From: Bacillota bacterium
Lineage (GTDB): Bacteria; Bacillota; Limnochordia; Darwinibacteriales; DTU012
Length of the DNA: 8,230 bases
Reading direction: 5' to 3'
Assembly (NCBI GenBank): GCA_012521805.1
Contig: JAAYLQ010000201.1
Location: forward strand, 1 to 8,230
Every line of letters begins with the position of its first letter. Within the stretch, counting starts at the first letter, position 1. Of this stretch, positions 6,675-8,230 are shown one piece after another. A program made the translations under genes and the position numbers. Under the pieces are notes generated by a model that saw nothing but the letters and a program-made list of their open reading frames with translations, had not been told where the DNA came from and searched no databases.

Positions 6675-7965
6675 TTACAACCCCTCCTATCTGGACCAGA
6701 TCCTGGAGAAACCTAGGATAGGATACTGAAATACAATCAGCGTTAGTAATCTGGGTTTCTCCTTCCGCCCTCAGTGCTGCAACTGCGAGAGCTAAAGCTA
6801 TGCGGTGATCATGATGACTGCTTACTACAGCTCCAGTTAAAGGTTTTCCACCTTTAATTCTGATCCCATCGGACAGTTCACTAACATCAGCGCCTAATTT
6901 ATGCAGTTCAGCTGCAATGGCTGCGATTCGGTTACTCTCTTTCACTTTTAACTCTGCTGCATCCCGAATTTCGGTCACTCCATCGGCGAAAGCTGCAGCC
7001 ACGGCCAGAACAGGAATTTCATCAATCGCCCGTACTACCAGCTCACCGCCAATTGTTACCCCTTTCAGGCGGCTGGTTTTCACCCTTAAATCACCAACCA
7101 GTTCACCCATGCTCCGCCGCTGATTAACGATTTGAATATCTGCACCCATCATGGTGAGGATATCAATAATTCCGGTGCGGCTGGGGTTCAAACCCACATT
7201 AGTAATAAATAAATCCGCATTCGGTACCAGGCACGCTGCGGTAATAAAATACGCCGCTGAAGAAAGATCTCCCGGTACAGCAATCTCGCAGCCCTGAAGG
7301 GGCTGTTTTCCCCTGACCCTTACACTCAAATCATCAACTTCAACCGGTACCCCAAAAGCCTGGAGCATAATTTCAGTGTGATCCCGCGACTTTGCAGGTT
7401 CAATTACTTCTGTCCACCCATCGCAAAACAATCCAGCAAGAAGAATTGCAGATTTCACTTGAGCACTAGCTACTTCAGTGCGATATGTAATCGGCTTTAG
7501 ATTGCCCCCGCGAATTGCCAGCGGTGCTAAATTTCCCTGGTCGCGGCCAATAATCTCCGCTCCCATCAGCCGCAGGGGCTTGGTAATCCGGTCCATCGGC
7601 CGCCGCCTAATGGAGGCATCACCAGAGATGAAGGTACTGAAGCTCTGTCCGGCCAAAATACCGCTCATTAAGCGGATTGTAGTGCCGGAGTTACCAACAT
7701 CGAGCAGATCGTCCGGCTCCGACAATCCCTCTAAACCCCTGCCGTAAACAACAACTTCGCCGCCGTTAAACTCGATTTCAATGCCTAAATGCTGCATACA
7801 AGCGGCTGTGCGGAGACAATCATCACTGGCAAGGAAGTTGGTAATTCTTGTCTCACCCTCAGCCAAAGCTCCCAGCATCACCGCTCGGTGAGAGATGGAT
7901 TTATCTCCGGGCACACTGATTTCACCCTGGAGTTGATCGGTTAACCTGATTCTCAACACTTCCAC
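6664..7965 (-). CDS. aroA: 3-phosphoshikimate 1-carboxyvinyltransferase (EPSP synthase)
   Basis: AroA joins shikimate-3-phosphate and phosphoenolpyruvate to form EPSP, step 6 of the shikimate pathway and the glyphosate target. From the GTG at 7965 it has 433 residues. Motifs run in order: VPGDKSISHRA (18-28), VGNSGTTIRLM (90-100), GDASIRRRPM (115-124), SAQVKSAILLAG (167-178), SRDHTE (193-198), PGDLSSAAYF (231-240), DEIP (315-318, with the catalytic aspartate), KESNRI (342-347) and DHRIAL (386-391). GDKS, SAQxK and RxHTE are marks of class II EPSP synthases. The frame opens to a GTG at 7974, but that codon lies within the ribosome binding site (GAGGTGAT, 7977-7970), so 7965 is preferred; the difference is three residues. 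The gene follows its own promoter and overlaps aroB. UDP-GlcNAc enolpyruvyltransferase (MurA) is excluded by the shikimate-type motifs. Confidence 0.96.
   Translation of the reverse strand: MEVLRIRLTDQLQGEISVPGDKSISHRAVMLGALAEGETRITNFLASDDCLRTAACMQHLGIEIEFNGGEVVVYGRGLEGLSEPDDLLDVGNSGTTIRLMSGILAGQSFSTFISGDASIRRRPMDRITKPLRLMGAEIIGRDQGNLAPLAIRGGNLKPITYRTEVASAQVKSAILLAGLFCDGWTEVIEPAKSRDHTEIMLQAFGVPVEVDDLSVRVRGKQPLQGCEIAVPGDLSSAAYFITAACLVPNADLFITNVGLNPSRTGIIDILTMMGADIQIVNQRRSMGELVGDLRVKTSRLKGVTIGGELVVRAIDEIPVLAVAAAFADGVTEIRDAAELKVKESNRIAAIAAELHKLGADVSELSDGIRIKGGKPLTGAVVSSHHDHRIALALAVAALRAEGETQITNADCISVSYPRFLQDLVQIGGVVIDT
6683..6688 (-). promoter_or_regulatory. aroB ribosome binding site inside aroA
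   Basis: AGGAGG within the last codons of aroA lies 8 bases before the TTG at 6674 and supports this rare start codon. An in-frame TTG at 6680 is followed at once by TAA and cannot serve. Confidence 0.8.
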
Positions 7966-7969
7966 TGCG

Positions 7970-7977
7970 ATCACCTC
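7970..7977 (-). promoter_or_regulatory. aroA ribosome binding site
   Basis: GAGGTGAT on the minus strand is an unbroken 8-base complement to the 16S rRNA 3' end. It is followed by four bases to the GTG at 7965, which is 8 bases past the GAGG core. The upstream GTG (7974-7972) is part of the site itself. Confidence 0.65.
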
Positions 7978-7994
7978 TGCCGTACTTTGCTCTG

Positions 7995-8024
7995 ATTATA
8001 TCCTATGTACACCCACAGAAACAA
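7995..8024 (-). promoter_or_regulatory. Probable sigma-A promoter of aroA-aroB
   Basis: The minus strand has a perfect -10 TATAAT (8000-7995) and a -35 TTGTTT (8024-8019) separated by 18 bases. Transcription would begin near 7988, about 23 bases before the aroA GTG. No operator-like repeat or leader structure is visible, so no specific control is suggested. Confidence 0.65.
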
Positions 8025-8084
8025 CATTTTTTACCACTAAATTCAAATATAAAAGGATTGCTGCCAATTAATGGCTAAAGTAGA

Positions 8085-8093
8085 TGTAATAAT
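8085..8093 (+). promoter_or_regulatory. Possible extended -10 for the plus-strand gene
   Basis: TGTAATAAT combines an extended TGN with AATAAT (five of six consensus bases, though the important first T is lost). It would start transcription near 8100, about 19 bases before the ATG at 8119. No convincing -35 lies 17 bases upstream, so this is tentative. Confidence 0.3.
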
Positions 8094-8103
8094 TTTATGC
8101 CGT

Positions 8104-8111
8104 AAGGAGGG
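8104..8111 (+). promoter_or_regulatory. Ribosome binding site of the plus-strand partial gene
   Basis: AAGGAGGG is followed by a 7-base spacer and the ATG at 8119. This near-ideal site is the main evidence that the short open frame at the window edge is a real gene. Confidence 0.85.
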
Positions 8112-8118
8112 TTAGACT

Positions 8119-8230
8119 ATGCAGTTACTTGATTTAGGTAAGTTCACGCCGTTATTTTCAGGTTATACAGAATTAAGGGTGCAGGAGAACCGCAGTATCT
8201 CAATTGGATTTCTCAAGGGCAGTAATACCA
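8119..8230 (+). CDS. N-terminus of a protein, possibly TldD/PmbA family (partial)
   Basis: An ATG behind a strong ribosome binding site opens a frame that stays open for 37 codons to the window end; the rest is outside. The visible protein begins MQLLDLGKF and continues with YTELRVQENRSISIGFLKG. The pattern of ELR, a few residues, then an alternating S-x-S-I-x-x-x-x-G strand resembles the first beta strand region of TldD/PmbA proteins, whose members include metalloproteases involved in peptide maturation and degradation. This comes from remembered family pattern and very little sequence, so another family is possible. No signal peptide or membrane segment is seen. It is divergent from aroA and gives no sign of acting with either operon. 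Confidence 0.5.
   Translation, partial: MQLLDLGKFTPLFSGYTELRVQENRSISIGFLKGSNT

Noticed and set aside
8084..8101. Possible ARG box before the plus-strand gene (TGTAATAATTTTATGCC)
   Set aside because: When aligned, four of the fixed core bases mismatch and the half-site spacing is wrong.

Overview
This window is a compact stretch of bacterial biosynthetic DNA with two minus-strand operons and the first 112 bases of a plus-strand gene at the right edge. Several things point to a Bacillota (Firmicutes, Clostridia-like) chromosome: strong AGGAGG-type ribosome binding sites, GTG and TTG starts, the argC-argJ-argB-argD-argF gene order, sigma-A style promoters, a B. subtilis-type ARG box, and hairpin-plus-T-tract terminators. 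The species cannot be named from this sequence. Base composition is moderate, and no gene looks foreign.

Reading along the minus strand (right to left), a promoter with a perfect TATAAT lies near 8000. It drives aroA (EPSP synthase, 7965 to 6664) and the overlapping aroB (3-dehydroquinate synthase, 6674 to 5544), which end at an 8-bp-stem terminator (5476-5506). AroB makes 3-dehydroquinate and AroA makes EPSP, steps 2 and 6 of the shikimate pathway. The other steps must be encoded elsewhere.

A second promoter follows at about 5377-5406, overlain by two ArgR/AhrC operator boxes spaced exactly 3 bp apart. It starts a five-gene arginine operon: argC (5344-4310), argJ (4298-3096), argB (3076-2195), argD (2202-1018) and argF (988-26), closed by a terminator at the window edge (1-24). 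ArgJ makes N-acetylglutamate and recycles the acetyl group. ArgB phosphorylates it, ArgC reduces it and ArgD transaminates it. ArgJ then releases ornithine, and ArgF carbamoylates it to citrulline. ArgB has the long N-terminal helix and C-terminal motif of the arginine-inhibited hexameric type, so control probably acts on both transcription and enzyme activity.

The divergent intergenic region (7966-8118) separates aroA from a plus-strand gene starting at 8119. Its visible N-terminus resembles the TldD/PmbA family, but only 37 codons can be seen.

I found no mobile element, CRISPR array, RNA gene, frameshifted gene or previously undescribed system. Coding is nearly continuous and all seven complete genes have recognisable family motifs. 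The most informative non-coding signal is the tandem ARG-box operator at argC.
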